Shown in pieces: positions 24,037-32,270 of a stretch of DNA of 64,000 nt. A model generated the notes under the pieces. That model was not told the DNA's origin, did not search any database, and worked only from the letters and a program-made list of their open reading frames with translations. The translations under genes and the position numbers were made by a program. The number at the start of each line of letters is the position of its first letter. The first letter of the stretch is position 1. Source of the DNA: Patescibacteria group bacterium (GTDB taxonomy: Bacteria; Patescibacteria; Paceibacteria; Paceibacterales; UBA10102). The stretch spans positions 62,001 through 126,000 of the forward strand of contig JANBVJ010000001.1 in the NCBI GenBank assembly GCA_024239055.1, in the 5' to 3' direction.

Positions 24037-24846
24037 ATGAAGAATATTCTTCTTAGTATTGGCTTTGGCCTTCTTATTCTTGCCAATGCAACTGTGTGGT
24101 CTGAAGTTCTGGGTTCTAAAACCTTTGAGGTAAGCTTTTTGGATATAGGACAGGGAGATGCGATATTTCTTGAGACTCCTTCTGCACAGCAGATTCTTAT
24201 TGACGGCGGACCCGATAATACCATATTGGAACGATTGGCTTTAAGAATGCTGCCATGGGATAAAACCATTAATCTTGTTATTCTCACGCATCCTGATAAA
24301 GATCATGTGGCGGGTTTAATTGAGGTATTAAAGTTGTATTCAGTAAAGAAGATTTTGTGGACAGGGGTTCAAAAAGACACAGGTGAGTATGAAGAGTGGG
24401 TAAGATTGCTAAAAGAGGAGGGAGCTGAAATAACTGTAGCTTTGCCGCCTCAACGGATATACTTGGATTCTGGTTTTATAGATGTTTTGCATCCAAGAGA
24501 TATTGAGGGAAGAAGTATAAATGACACCTCTATGGTTTTACGCCTAGTGGTGGGCGATAGCTCCTTTCTATTCACCGGGGATATTGGAATAAAGGTTGAG
24601 CGTGAATTGGTGGAAAGCGGAGTTAATATTAAGGCTGATGTTTTAAAGGTTTCTCATCATGGAAGCAAGACTTCAACCTCTTCATTCTTTTTGGAAGCGG
24701 TACAGCCCTCTGTAGCTGTCATATCTCTTGGAGAAAATACATTTGGTCATCCACACCCATTAACTCTTGCAAGTTTGGCACAGTATGGTATTAATGTTAT
24801 GAGGACAGATGAGGAAGGCGATATTACATTTTCAATTCAACAGTAA
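24037..24846 (+). CDS. ComEC/Rec2-like metallo-beta-lactamase-fold hydrolase
   Basis: 269 residues. A signal peptide or anchor (about 2-20) leads to FEVSFLDIGQGDAIFLETP, LIDGGPD, VILTHPDKDHVAGL (metal ligands), SFLFTGDIG and VLKVSHHGSKTSTSS, the typical blocks of the C-terminal domain of ComEC. The membrane channel part of ComEC is absent, so this is a free-standing outside-facing hydrolase, probably a nuclease or phosphodiesterase helping DNA scavenging. The ATG at 24037 is preferred over a TTG three codons upstream. Confidence 0.85.
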   Translation: MKNILLSIGFGLLILANATVWSEVLGSKTFEVSFLDIGQGDAIFLETPSAQQILIDGGPDNTILERLALRMLPWDKTINLVILTHPDKDHVAGLIEVLKLYSVKKILWTGVQKDTGEYEEWVRLLKEEGAEITVALPPQRIYLDSGFIDVLHPRDIEGRSINDTSMVLRLVVGDSSFLFTGDIGIKVERELVESGVNIKADVLKVSHHGSKTSTSSFFLEAVQPSVAVISLGENTFGHPHPLTLASLAQYGINVMRTDEEGDITFSIQQ

Positions 24847-24857
24847 TCTTAGATTTT

Positions 24858-25937
24858 ATGGAGAAAAAGCATACTATTCCTCTTTTTAAAACAAAAGTAG
24901 ACAATCTTAATCAAACTTTTCGTCTCACTGACCCAAAAGAACAGAAGGAGTATTTTGAAGCAAAGGCGGGAGAGGAGATAAAAAAGCTCCAGACCTTTTT
25001 GAAGAATGGAAGTTTTATTGTATATCTTTTAGGCAAAAAGAATGCAGGGAAAGGCACGTATGCTAAGATGTTTGCCGAAGTTGTCGGAAGAGACAAAGTA
25101 GACCATATTTCTGTAGGGGATATTGTAAGGGAATTGGATCATCTTTTAGAAACTAAAGAAGGGAAAGAGAAGCTGCGCAGTTCTTTGGAACCACTTTATC
25201 GGGGTTGGATTTCGTTTGACGAGGTATTAGATCGACTGGAAAAAAGGAGCACAAAGAACCTGCTTCCCACTGAATTTATCTTGGCCCTTATTAAAAGAGA
25301 GATTGCAAAGCGAGAGAAGAAAGCCATATTTGTTGATGGTTTCCCCAGAGACCTAGACCAAATCTCTTATTCTTTGTTCTTTCGGGATCTGATTGGTTAT
25401 AGGGATGATCCTGATATTTTTGCCGTCATAAATGTTCCTACTGCGGTCATTGACGAAAGAATCAAATTAAGGAGGATTTGTCCTATCTGCAAGACCTCCC
25501 GCAATCTTAAGCTTCTCCCAACTTCAAAGATTGGATATAGAGAGAAGGAGAAAGAGTTTTTCTTGCAGTGTGACGACTCTGATTGTAAAGAGGCTGAGAT
25601 GGTGGCAAAAGAGGGAGATGAGCTGGGAACTCTTCCTATTCAAGAGCGTCTGAAGACAGACGAAAAGTTAATGAATCAGGCTATGTCGCTTTACGGCATC
25701 CCCAAGGTTCTCTTGCGCAACACCATTCCTGTTGCGTCTGCAAAAGAATATGTGGACGACTATGAGATTACTCCAGTGTATAGTTATGAGTGGGATGAGA
25801 AAGAACAGAAGGTAAGGGTAATAGAGGAGCCGTGGGTTGTGAATGATGACGAGGGTGTACCTTCTTATAGTTTGCTGCCTCCTCCTGTTACGGTTTCCTT
25901 AATCAAGCAGATGGTAAAGGCTCTTAATCTTGCTTGA
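24858..25937 (+). CDS. Enlarged adenylate-kinase-like nucleoside monophosphate kinase
   Basis: 359 residues, much longer than adenylate kinase (about 215). A 50-residue N-terminal extension precedes a P-loop VYLLGKKNAGKGTYAKMF (about 55-72). VDGFPRDLDQI holds the conserved phosphate-binding Arg, and a LID region has CPIC and a second pair (CDDSDC), suggesting zinc. The last 90 residues (about 270-359, DEKEQKVRVIEEP) have no match I know. A canonical adk is present at 51105, so this paralogue may serve another nucleotide. The promoter of the downstream RNA lies inside its last codons. Confidence 0.75.
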   Translation: MEKKHTIPLFKTKVDNLNQTFRLTDPKEQKEYFEAKAGEEIKKLQTFLKNGSFIVYLLGKKNAGKGTYAKMFAEVVGRDKVDHISVGDIVRELDHLLETKEGKEKLRSSLEPLYRGWISFDEVLDRLEKRSTKNLLPTEFILALIKREIAKREKKAIFVDGFPRDLDQISYSLFFRDLIGYRDDPDIFAVINVPTAVIDERIKLRRICPICKTSRNLKLLPTSKIGYREKEKEFFLQCDDSDCKEAEMVAKEGDELGTLPIQERLKTDEKLMNQAMSLYGIPKVLLRNTIPVASAKEYVDDYEITPVYSYEWDEKEQKVRVIEEPWVVNDDEGVPSYSLLPPPVTVSLIKQMVKALNLA

Positions 25938-25963
25938 CACCATCCTATGCGTCTTGATAAAAT
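25934..25963 (+). promoter_or_regulatory. Promoter TTGACA-18-TAAAAT of a structured RNA
   Basis: -35 TTGACA at 25934-25939 (overlapping the upstream stop) and -10 TAAAAT at 25958-25963. Predicted start near 25970, directly before the GCCCTAC strand of the RNA closing helix. Confidence 0.7.
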
Positions 25964-25969
25964 TAAACA

Positions 25970-26132
25970 AGCCCTACACATCTATCAAGATTCAGGTTCA
26001 AAGTCTATTTATGGGAGTTGATGTGTATGTGAATCTTGGTTCACAGCCTAGACACCCACCTGGTTTTTTTACCGGAGAAATCTTGGAAGAGAGTAGGGCA
26101 TCAGAGAACATCATTTGTTATGGTGTTTTTTG
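25970..26132 (+). ncRNA. Structured RNA, 6S-like or riboswitch-like leader of the YfbR gene
   Basis: About 160 nt with its own promoter and a terminator. Visible pairings: GCCCTAC (25971-25977) with GTAGGGC (26093-26099) as a closing helix; ACACATC (25976-25982) with GATGTGT (26020-26026); CAAGATTCA (25986-25994) with TGAATCTTG (26030-26038). The last two cross, which is a pseudoknot topology. AATCTTGG occurs again at 26079-26086, so CAAGATT has two possible partners. The terminator hairpin ACATCAT/ATGGTGT plus six Ts ends 9 nt before the next ATG. Either a 6S-like RNA or a transcription-attenuating riboswitch; I recognise no named family. Confidence 0.6.
26107..26132 (+). terminator. Terminator at the end of the structured RNA
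   Basis: ACATCAT-TTGTT-ATGGTGT forms a 7-bp stem with one G-T pair, followed by TTTTTT. It lies between the RNA body and the nucleotidase start. Confidence 0.8.
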
Positions 26133-26140
26133 ATTCTTTT

Positions 26141-26725
26141 ATGTACGATAGACCTATGGATATACTGCGTCACATAAAGAACAGGTCTTTGGCACATATT
26201 GTTCGCTACTCAGCGCATCCCCAGCATTTTGGGGAGTCGGTAGCCGAACACTCTTTTTATACCGCATATATTACAGCTATCCTATGTCGGCTGTTGAAAG
26301 AAGAGGAAGTTGAGATTAATACTGAGAAAGCAATCTCTATGGCTTTAGTTCATGATGCAGAAGAGATGTTTTCTGGAGATATTTTAGGTCCTTTCAAGCA
26401 TTATTCAGAAGAGGTGACTTCAGCTATCAGAAAAGTAAACCTTGAGATTATTCAAGATGCCTTTGAGGGATTGCCAGAGTCTTTGAGTAATCACTTTATT
26501 GCTCTATGGACAGAAGAGGGAGAAGGGGAGAGTATTGAGGCTCAGGTAGTAAAGAAGGCAGACCGCCTATCTCTTATTGCCAAGTGCGCAGAAGAGGTTC
26601 ATGCGGGAAACGAGTTTTTCAAAGAAATGTATGAGAATCAATTAGCTCTTTTGAATCGAGATGACAAGCCCTGGTGGAATAAGATTAAAGCTAAAGTTCT
26701 TTCGTCTATGAAAGAAGATGTTTGA
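26141..26725 (+). CDS. HD-domain 5'-nucleotidase, YfbR-like
   Basis: 194 residues. Strong resemblance to E. coli YfbR: SVAEHSFYTAYIT, MALVHDAEEMFSGDILGPFK (the HD metal site), then VVKKADRLSLIAKCAEEVHAGNEFF. YfbR removes phosphate from deoxynucleoside monophosphates. Two starts are possible: ATG at 26141 just after the terminator, or ATG at 26156, which sits 6 nt after TACGAT and would be leaderless. The upstream structured RNA may control it. Its last 20 nt overlap the convergent minus-strand gene. Confidence 0.88.
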   Translation: MYDRPMDILRHIKNRSLAHIVRYSAHPQHFGESVAEHSFYTAYITAILCRLLKEEEVEINTEKAISMALVHDAEEMFSGDILGPFKHYSEEVTSAIRKVNLEIIQDAFEGLPESLSNHFIALWTEEGEGESIEAQVVKKADRLSLIAKCAEEVHAGNEFFKEMYENQLALLNRDDKPWWNKIKAKVLSSMKEDV

Positions 26726-27002
26726 TTCTTTCAACCTCGTTCTCAACTAAAGCACCGTCATATTCTCCTGAGTGAGCAGAAGACCCTGAGTAACTGGGTC
26801 TTTTTTGATCTAGGTGCAGGTTGCAGGAGGCAGTATCATTATCTGTTTTGCAATAGATGTGAAACTTAGGAAAAGGGGTTCCTGTGATGCTTTTTGTGAA
26901 CTTTAAATCTCCGGTTCTTTCATCCTGTCCTTCTGGTTTATAACCTGCATTTCTCATCATAGTGGGGAGGTTATCTTTTGTTAGTTTGATTGGGAATCTC
27001 AT
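26706..27002 (-). CDS. Conserved Parcubacteria small protein, 98 residues
   Basis: Begins MRFPIKLTKDNLPTMMRNAG and ends HSGEYDGALVENEVERIKHL, with a central FPKFHIYCKTDND and LHLDQKRPSY. I recognise this as a recurrent hypothetical protein of Parcubacteria genomes; no function is known. It has a soluble alpha/beta character with conserved His-Leu-Asp-Gln. The 3' end overlaps the nucleotidase gene by 20 nt. A -10 box TAGAAT (minus strand) lies 7 nt before the start. Confidence 0.75.
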   Translation of the reverse strand: MRFPIKLTKDNLPTMMRNAGYKPEGQDERTGDLKFTKSITGTPFPKFHIYCKTDNDTASCNLHLDQKRPSYSGSSAHSGEYDGALVENEVERIKHLLS

Positions 27003-27009
27003 ATCATAT

Positions 27010-27028
27010 ATTCTATTTATGGTATGAT
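27010..27028. promoter_or_regulatory. Compact divergent promoter pair
   Basis: Minus-strand TAGAAT at 27010-27015 ends 7 nt from the ATG at 27002. Plus-strand TATGAT at 27023-27028 ends 6 nt from the ATG at 27035. The plus -10 lies within the palindrome GGTATGATACC (27021-27031). The whole intergenic space is 32 nt. Confidence 0.55.
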
Positions 27029-27034
27029 ACCATA

Positions 27035-27988
27035 ATGTATCGTAAGGTCTTAATTAGTATTGTTCTTATTCTTCTTATTACTCTAGGAGGTGTATTTGCA
27101 TATAGTTCGTATTCTGAAGGTAAGTTTTTATCTGAAGCGAACTCCGCCTTTAATAAAGGGAACTATCTAGCTGCTTTAGCCAGCTACTTTGTATTGAATG
27201 AAGATAAGGATGATCTTTCACTTGAGCTTAAACTGCAGCAGGCTAAAGAGTCTTTAATAGTAGAAGAAAACTTTAAAAGGGCTAAAGCCGCAGCAGAAGA
27301 AGGCGATTGGTTAGAAACAAAGTATTTGCTTTCTGAAGTAAAGCCTATTGTTGATTCTGATTTATATGAAAAGGTTTTAGTATTGTATCAAGAAGCGTCT
27401 AAAAAGGTAGAGGCTCTAGAGATAAAGATTGCAGCGGAGATGCAATTGTTAAGAGATGAGGCTGTTCAGGTAAAGTTGCAGAGAGAACAGGCAGAAAAAG
27501 AAACAGCTGAAATAGCAGGGAAATTAAGTGAAGTTGAGAAAGCAAAGGAGTTGGTAGAGCAGGAGGCGGCAGCCGCACAACAAGAGGTTGTTATTGAACG
27601 TATGCTGAAGTTTAAGAATGAACTTTCTTTATTGATTGATTTACTAGACTCAGGAAGTGACTTGGTTTTAGACGGCATTGTTCAGATTGAATCTGATAAC
27701 GATTCTATAGCCTTAACCTTTTTAAATCAGGCACGTACACTATTTTCTAATGTGCAGGAGCACGGAGAGGACTTAAAACTTAATCGTACTCCAGAGTCTG
27801 CTGTATTTGAAGTAGATGTATTACTTTCTACAACCTTTGTATTAAAAAAGGCTGTATTGAGCTTGGGTTCAGCCACTATATTCATTGAGGAGCAGGATGA
27901 TACCTTTTATCAGTATCTGAATGATGGCAAGGCGTTCTATAACTCTGGTATTGAAGATATTGCACAACTCAAGGGATTTGTAGATTAA
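27035..27988 (+). CDS. Membrane-anchored coiled-coil protein
   Basis: 317 residues. N-terminal transmembrane anchor (about 4-23), a TPR-like region (about 30-110: AFNKGNYLAALASYFVLNE, KAAAEEGDWLETKYLLSEV), a long charged coiled coil (about 120-190) and a helical C-terminal part. The start is supported by a leaderless -10 box and replaces an upstream in-frame ATG. Function unknown; a scaffold at the cell envelope is an inference from topology. Confidence 0.68.
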   Translation: MYRKVLISIVLILLITLGGVFAYSSYSEGKFLSEANSAFNKGNYLAALASYFVLNEDKDDLSLELKLQQAKESLIVEENFKRAKAAAEEGDWLETKYLLSEVKPIVDSDLYEKVLVLYQEASKKVEALEIKIAAEMQLLRDEAVQVKLQREQAEKETAEIAGKLSEVEKAKELVEQEAAAAQQEVVIERMLKFKNELSLLIDLLDSGSDLVLDGIVQIESDNDSIALTFLNQARTLFSNVQEHGEDLKLNRTPESAVFEVDVLLSTTFVLKKAVLSLGSATIFIEEQDDTFYQYLNDGKAFYNSGIEDIAQLKGFVD

Positions 27989-28020
27989 ACAAAAAACAGC
28001 CTCATAGCTGCTTTATTATA

Positions 28021-28233
28021 TTATTTTGAGGTTGCTTTAAGACACTTAGTACAGACTCTAATTCTCTGACCTGGCTGTAGTCCAAGTTTTTGGGCTAGTT
28101 GCGCAGTAGGGTGCAGCCACTGCAAATTAGGGCGCTGTTGGCGCTTGACTGTCGGGTTGTACTTTCCTCTGAGCTTTTTAAGTCTCCAGACAGGATTTCT
28201 TCCCTTGCCGCAAATTGGACATGATTTTGTCAT
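28021..28233 (-). CDS. rpmB: Ribosomal protein bL28
   Basis: 70 residues. CPICGKG near the N-terminus, QQRPNLQWL in the middle and RIRVCTKCLKA at the C-terminus match L28 with the zinc-binding four-cysteine form. It is a large-subunit protein, transcribed alone on the minus strand and away from the other ribosomal genes. Confidence 0.92.
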   Translation of the reverse strand: MTKSCPICGKGRNPVWRLKKLRGKYNPTVKRQQRPNLQWLHPTAQLAQKLGLQPGQRIRVCTKCLKATSK

Positions 28234-28284
28234 GAAAATAAGTTTAACAGAATATTTATTCTTTTACAAGTAAAGTTAGTGTGA

Positions 28285-28290
28285 TACACT
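28285..28290 (+). promoter_or_regulatory. -10 box TACACT of the site-2 protease gene
   Basis: TACACT ends 7 nt before the ATG at 28298; leaderless spacing. Confidence 0.55.
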
Positions 28291-28297
28291 AGATTTT

Positions 28298-28921
28298 ATG
28301 GAATTCATTTTCTTAATTGCTATATTAATAATGTCTGTGGTATTGCATGAGGTTTCACACGGTGTCGTGGCAAATGCCTTGGGTGATCCTACTGCAAAGA
28401 ACGCAGGAAGACTGACATTAAACCCTATTCCGCACTTAGATCCAATAGGTTCTATTCTTTTGCCAGGAGCCTTAATCTTAATGAGCATGGTCACAGGTGG
28501 AGGCTTTATCTTTGGCTGGGCAAAGCCGGTCCCTGTTAATGTAATGAACCTGAGGGGGAAGTATGATTCGGCCATGGTATCTCTGGCGGGACCCGGTTCA
28601 AACATTGCTATAGCTGTTGTGTTTGGTTTAGCACTACGGCTACTTCCGTTAGCTGACCTTAATCCAGCTCTAATTATGGTATTTGGATATATTGTATATT
28701 TGAATCTATTGCTGGCTGTATTTAACCTTCTTCCTATTCCGCCGCTTGATGGCTCACACATTCTCTTTACCTTTTTGCCTCGGTCTATGGAGAATATGAA
28801 GTTTATGCTTTCAAAGTATGGAATGTTTATTCTGTTGTTTATCATATTCTTTTTCTTTGGCATTATAAGAGTAGTTGTAGGGGGACTATATTCTCTTATT
28901 GTAGGAACTCCGCTGTTTTAA
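28298..28921 (+). CDS. Site-2 protease family (M50) intramembrane metalloprotease
   Basis: 207 residues, five or six membrane helices. The zinc site HEVSH (17-21) is in the first helix and NLLPIPPLDGSH (about 143-154) gives the third ligand Asp. SLAGPGSNIAIA is also conserved. These short M50 proteases lack PDZ domains; they cut transmembrane substrates, often regulators. Substrate unknown. Confidence 0.9.
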   Translation: MEFIFLIAILIMSVVLHEVSHGVVANALGDPTAKNAGRLTLNPIPHLDPIGSILLPGALILMSMVTGGGFIFGWAKPVPVNVMNLRGKYDSAMVSLAGPGSNIAIAVVFGLALRLLPLADLNPALIMVFGYIVYLNLLLAVFNLLPIPPLDGSHILFTFLPRSMENMKFMLSKYGMFILLFIIFFFFGIIRVVVGGLYSLIVGTPLF

Positions 28922-28922
28922 G

Positions 28923-28951
28923 TTGACATTTGGCTATTTATCTGATAAATT
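28923..28951 (+). promoter_or_regulatory. Promoter of the str operon
   Basis: TTGACA at 28923-28928 and TAAATT at 28946-28951 with 17-nt spacing, giving a leader of about 38 nt before rpsL. Confidence 0.7.
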
Positions 28952-28995
28952 ATCTGTTGTGAAACTCATTTAATGAGGTTGAACTATTTTTATAC

Positions 28996-29415
28996 ATGCC
29001 TACCATACGACAACTAATGAAAAAAGGGAGAAAGGTAAAAAAGAAGGGCGTAAAAACCCCGGCTTTGGCATTTGGATTCAATACCATAAAGAACAGACCA
29101 AAGAACTATCCTTCTTCATTTAAAAGAGGGGTATGTATTCGTGTATTTACCACAACTCCAAAGAAGCCAAACTCTGCTCTCCGTAAGGTAGCAAGAGTTA
29201 GATTATCCAATGGTATGGAGGTTACGGCTTACATTCCGGGAGTAGGGCATAACTTGCAAGAGCACTCAGTTGTTTTACTGCGCGGCGGAAGAGTGCGTGA
29301 TCTTCCTGGGGTTAGATATCACATTGTACGGGGAGTATTGGATGCAGGAGGAGTAGAGGGAAGAAAGCAGGAGAGATCCAAGTACGGAACAAAGAAACCA
29401 GCTCCAGCTAAATAA
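28996..29415 (+). CDS. rpsL: Ribosomal protein uS12
   Basis: 139 residues. The decoding-centre loops TTTPKKPNSALRKVARV and GVGHNLQEHSVVLLRGGR are intact, including KPNS where streptomycin-resistance changes occur. N-terminus MPTIRQLMKKGR. First gene of the str operon. Confidence 0.97.
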   Translation: MPTIRQLMKKGRKVKKKGVKTPALAFGFNTIKNRPKNYPSSFKRGVCIRVFTTTPKKPNSALRKVARVRLSNGMEVTAYIPGVGHNLQEHSVVLLRGGRVRDLPGVRYHIVRGVLDAGGVEGRKQERSKYGTKKPAPAK

Positions 29416-29416
29416 T

Positions 29417-29884
29417 ATGCCAAGAGGAAAGATACAATTAAGGCAGGTGAATCCTGACCTTATATATAACTCAGTTGCGGTGTCTAAGTTCATTAATCAT
29501 ATGATGAAAGGGGGAAAGAAATCGGCTTCTGCGAAGATTATGTACAAGGCTCTTGAGATTGTTAAAGAAAAATCTAAGAAAAATCCTGTTGAGGTATTTG
29601 AGACAGCCTTAGTTAACATTACTCCGCAGGTTGAGGTAAAGTCCCGCCGTGTAGGAGGAGCTACCTATCAGGTACCCATGGAGGTAAAGGGGAATAGAAA
29701 GAACTCACTTGGCATGAGATGGCTTTTGACCGCAGCCCGTGCCCATAAAGGAAAGCCCATGGCAGATTCTCTTTCTGACGAGATTCTCTTGGCGTTTAAG
29801 AATGAGGGAGCTGCAATCAAGAAGAAAGAAGATACGCATCGAATGGCGGAAGCCAACAGGGCATTTGCGCACTTTGCGTGGTAA
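29417..29884 (+). CDS. rpsG: Ribosomal protein uS7
   Basis: 155 residues. MPRGKIQLRQVNPDLIYNS start, VEVKSRRVGGATYQVPMEV and a C-terminal HRMAEANRAFAHFAW are diagnostic. Binds the 3' major domain of 16S rRNA. It starts 1 nt after rpsL. Confidence 0.97.
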   Translation: MPRGKIQLRQVNPDLIYNSVAVSKFINHMMKGGKKSASAKIMYKALEIVKEKSKKNPVEVFETALVNITPQVEVKSRRVGGATYQVPMEVKGNRKNSLGMRWLLTAARAHKGKPMADSLSDEILLAFKNEGAAIKKKEDTHRMAEANRAFAHFAW

Positions 29885-29889
29885 TAGTT

Positions 29890-31995
29890 ATGGCAAGAGA
29901 ATATCCTATTGAAAAAGTTAGAAATATTGGAATTATTGCTCACATTGATGCAGGTAAGACTACGGTTACTGAGCGTATTTTATTTTATACTGGTATTTCC
30001 CATAAAATAGGTGAGGTTCATGAGGGAGCCGCTGTTATGGACTGGATGGAGCAGGAGCGCGAGCGTGGGATTACCATTACGTCAGCAGCAACCACATGTT
30101 TTTGGACACCTACTTATCTTGAGAAGAAGAAGGAGAATGAGTATAGAATTAATATTATTGATACCCCAGGCCACATTGACTTTACCGCGGAAGTACAGCG
30201 TTCTTTGAGGGTTTTGGACGGAGCCGTTGTTGTGTTTGACGGGGTAGCTGGAGTTGAACCCCAGTCAGAAACAGTCTGGCGTCAGGCTGACAAGTATGAG
30301 GTACCTCGTATATGTTTTCTTAATAAGTTAGACCGGACAGGAGCTTCATTTGAAAAGGGATTAGCTTCAATTACAGATAAATTAACAAAGGATGCCATAG
30401 CCGTTCATATTCCTATGGGAGAGGAGGATAAGCTTTCAGGAGTTATTGATTTGGTTTCAATGAAGGCCTACCGCTTTGAGGGAGAGCTGGGTTCTCAGGT
30501 AAAGGAAGAGGAGATTCCAGATGACTTTGTTGATATGGCAAAAGAGTGGAGAGAGAAGTTTATGGAGAAGCTGGCAGGAGAGGATGAGGATTTGATGAAT
30601 GCTTTTTTGGCAGGAGAGGAGATTAAGGTAGAAGATATTAGAAAGGTACTGCGCAAGGCCGTGTTGGCTAGAACCATTATACCTGTGTTTATGGGTTCAG
30701 CTTTAAAGAATACCGGAGTGCAGTTATTGCTGGATGCTGTTGTAGATTATCTTCCCTCACCCGTGGATGTTGGAGCTATTGAAGGAGTGGATCCAAAGGA
30801 TGAGTCAAAGGTATTAAAGAGAGAACCTTCGGATGAGGAACCTTTTGCAGCTTTAGCATTTAAGGTAGCTACCGATCCTTTTGTAGGAACACTTACTTAC
30901 TTTCGAGTTTATTCTGGGACTTTAAAAAAGGGCTCCTATGTTTTAAATACTATTACCGGTGAGAAAGAGCGTATTGCCCGTATCCTGCGTATGCATGCTG
31001 CCGAGCGCGAGGAGATGGATGAACTGTATGCAGGAGACATTGCCGCCACTGTGGGATTAAAGGATACCTCAACAGGGCATACTCTGGTGGATGAATCCTC
31101 ACCAATTATTCTAGAGCAGATTTCGTTCCCCGAACCTGTAATCTCAATTAAGATTGAGCCAAAGACAAAGGCTGACCAGGAGAAGATGGGTCTGGCTTTA
31201 AGAAAGCTTACAGATGAGGATCCTACATTTCGAGTATCTACTGACCAGGATACTGGGGAGACCTTGATTGCTGGTATGGGAGAGCTGCACCTTGAGATTA
31301 TCGTGGACAGAATGAAGAGAGAGTTTAATGTGGAAGCCGGAGTCGGAAGACCTCAGGTAGCTTATAAAGAAACAATACGTATTGAAGCTGAAGCTGAATC
31401 AAAGTATGTTCGTCAGTCAGGCGGACGGGGACAGTACGGACACGTGTATCTAAGAGTAAAACCAAAAGAGCAGGGAGAGGGCTTTACCTTTGTTAACGAA
31501 ATTAAAGGAGGAAGTATTCCGCGGGAGTATATTCCTGCCGTAGAAAAGGGTGTTAAGGAAGCTATGGCTAGGGGAGTTGTTGCAGGGTATCCGGTAGTGG
31601 ACACCGAGGTTATCTTGTTTGACGGTTCTTACCACGAGGTGGACTCTTCTGAGATTGCCTTTAAGATTGCAGCTTCCATGGCGTTTCAGGATGCGGCTAA
31701 AAAGGCTAATCCCATATTGCTTGAACCTATTATGGGTCTTGAGGTTACCGTCCCTGAAAACTTCTTGGGGGATGCCATTGGAGACCTATCTTCAAAAAGA
31801 GCCCGTATTGAGGAAACTCAGGACAGGTCAGGCATGAAGGTAATTACGGCTAAGGTACCTTTAGCTGAGATGTTTGGATACGCTACAAATCTTCGTTCCT
31901 TGACGGAAGGAAGAGGAACCTTTACAATGGAGTTTGATAATTATGAAGAGGTTCCGCGCAACTTAGCTGAAGAGATAAAGGAAGCTCGTACATAA
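29890..31995 (+). CDS. fusA: Elongation factor G
   Basis: 701 residues. AHIDAGKTTVTERIL (P-loop), DTPGHIDFTAEV (G3), NKLDRTGA (G4), followed by domains II-V including GRGQYGHVYL and the C-terminal FGYATNLRSLTEGRG block. Catalyses ribosomal translocation with GTP. The start at 29890 gives MAREYPIEKVRN, matching homologues; an earlier in-frame ATG overlaps rpsG. Confidence 0.97.
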   Translation: MAREYPIEKVRNIGIIAHIDAGKTTVTERILFYTGISHKIGEVHEGAAVMDWMEQERERGITITSAATTCFWTPTYLEKKKENEYRINIIDTPGHIDFTAEVQRSLRVLDGAVVVFDGVAGVEPQSETVWRQADKYEVPRICFLNKLDRTGASFEKGLASITDKLTKDAIAVHIPMGEEDKLSGVIDLVSMKAYRFEGELGSQVKEEEIPDDFVDMAKEWREKFMEKLAGEDEDLMNAFLAGEEIKVEDIRKVLRKAVLARTIIPVFMGSALKNTGVQLLLDAVVDYLPSPVDVGAIEGVDPKDESKVLKREPSDEEPFAALAFKVATDPFVGTLTYFRVYSGTLKKGSYVLNTITGEKERIARILRMHAAEREEMDELYAGDIAATVGLKDTSTGHTLVDESSPIILEQISFPEPVISIKIEPKTKADQEKMGLALRKLTDEDPTFRVSTDQDTGETLIAGMGELHLEIIVDRMKREFNVEAGVGRPQVAYKETIRIEAEAESKYVRQSGGRGQYGHVYLRVKPKEQGEGFTFVNEIKGGSIPREYIPAVEKGVKEAMARGVVAGYPVVDTEVILFDGSYHEVDSSEIAFKIAASMAFQDAAKKANPILLEPIMGLEVTVPENFLGDAIGDLSSKRARIEETQDRSGMKVITAKVPLAEMFGYATNLRSLTEGRGTFTMEFDNYEEVPRNLAEEIKEART

Positions 31996-31999
31996 ATCT

Positions 32000-32191
32000 A
32001 TGGACTTAAAGGATTTACAAGACTTAATAAAGAAAGAAGGGGGGAAGGTGATTATTGTAGAGAATGGGGAGCCAATCTTTGTGATAGTCCCGTATGAGGA
32101 GTATAGGTCGAAACACGGCTCTAAAGATACAGTAGAGGAGAATATCCCTGCTGACGAGGATGAGCTGACGATAGATGACCTTCCAGTATAA
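32000..32191 (+). CDS. Phd/YefM-like antitoxin-fold protein without a toxin partner
   Basis: 63 residues. GGKVIIVENGEPIFVIVPYEEY fits the N-terminal DNA-binding half of Phd/YefM antitoxins; the C-terminus is acidic (DEDELTIDDLPV). No toxin gene is adjacent; instead fusA ends 4 nt upstream and the tuf promoter follows. It may be a domesticated regulator of the str operon, or have lost its toxin. Confidence 0.72.
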   Translation: MDLKDLQDLIKKEGGKVIIVENGEPIFVIVPYEEYRSKHGSKDTVEENIPADEDELTIDDLPV

Positions 32192-32198
32192 AATACCC

Positions 32199-32227
32199 TT
32201 GACGTTTTAAGTAAACAAGTGTATACT
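32199..32227 (+). promoter_or_regulatory. Promoter of tuf
   Basis: TTGACG at 32199-32204 and TATACT at 32222-32227, spacer 17 nt. A leader of about 37 nt precedes the ATG at 32271. Confidence 0.8.
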
Positions 32228-32270
32228 CATAATACTAAGTAATCAATAATTAAACATAAACTAAAACATT

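Noticed and set aside
25930..26133. 67-residue frame starting in the end of the adenylate-kinase-like gene
   Set aside because: It has no family resemblance and coincides exactly with the promoter, stems and terminator of the proposed structured RNA.
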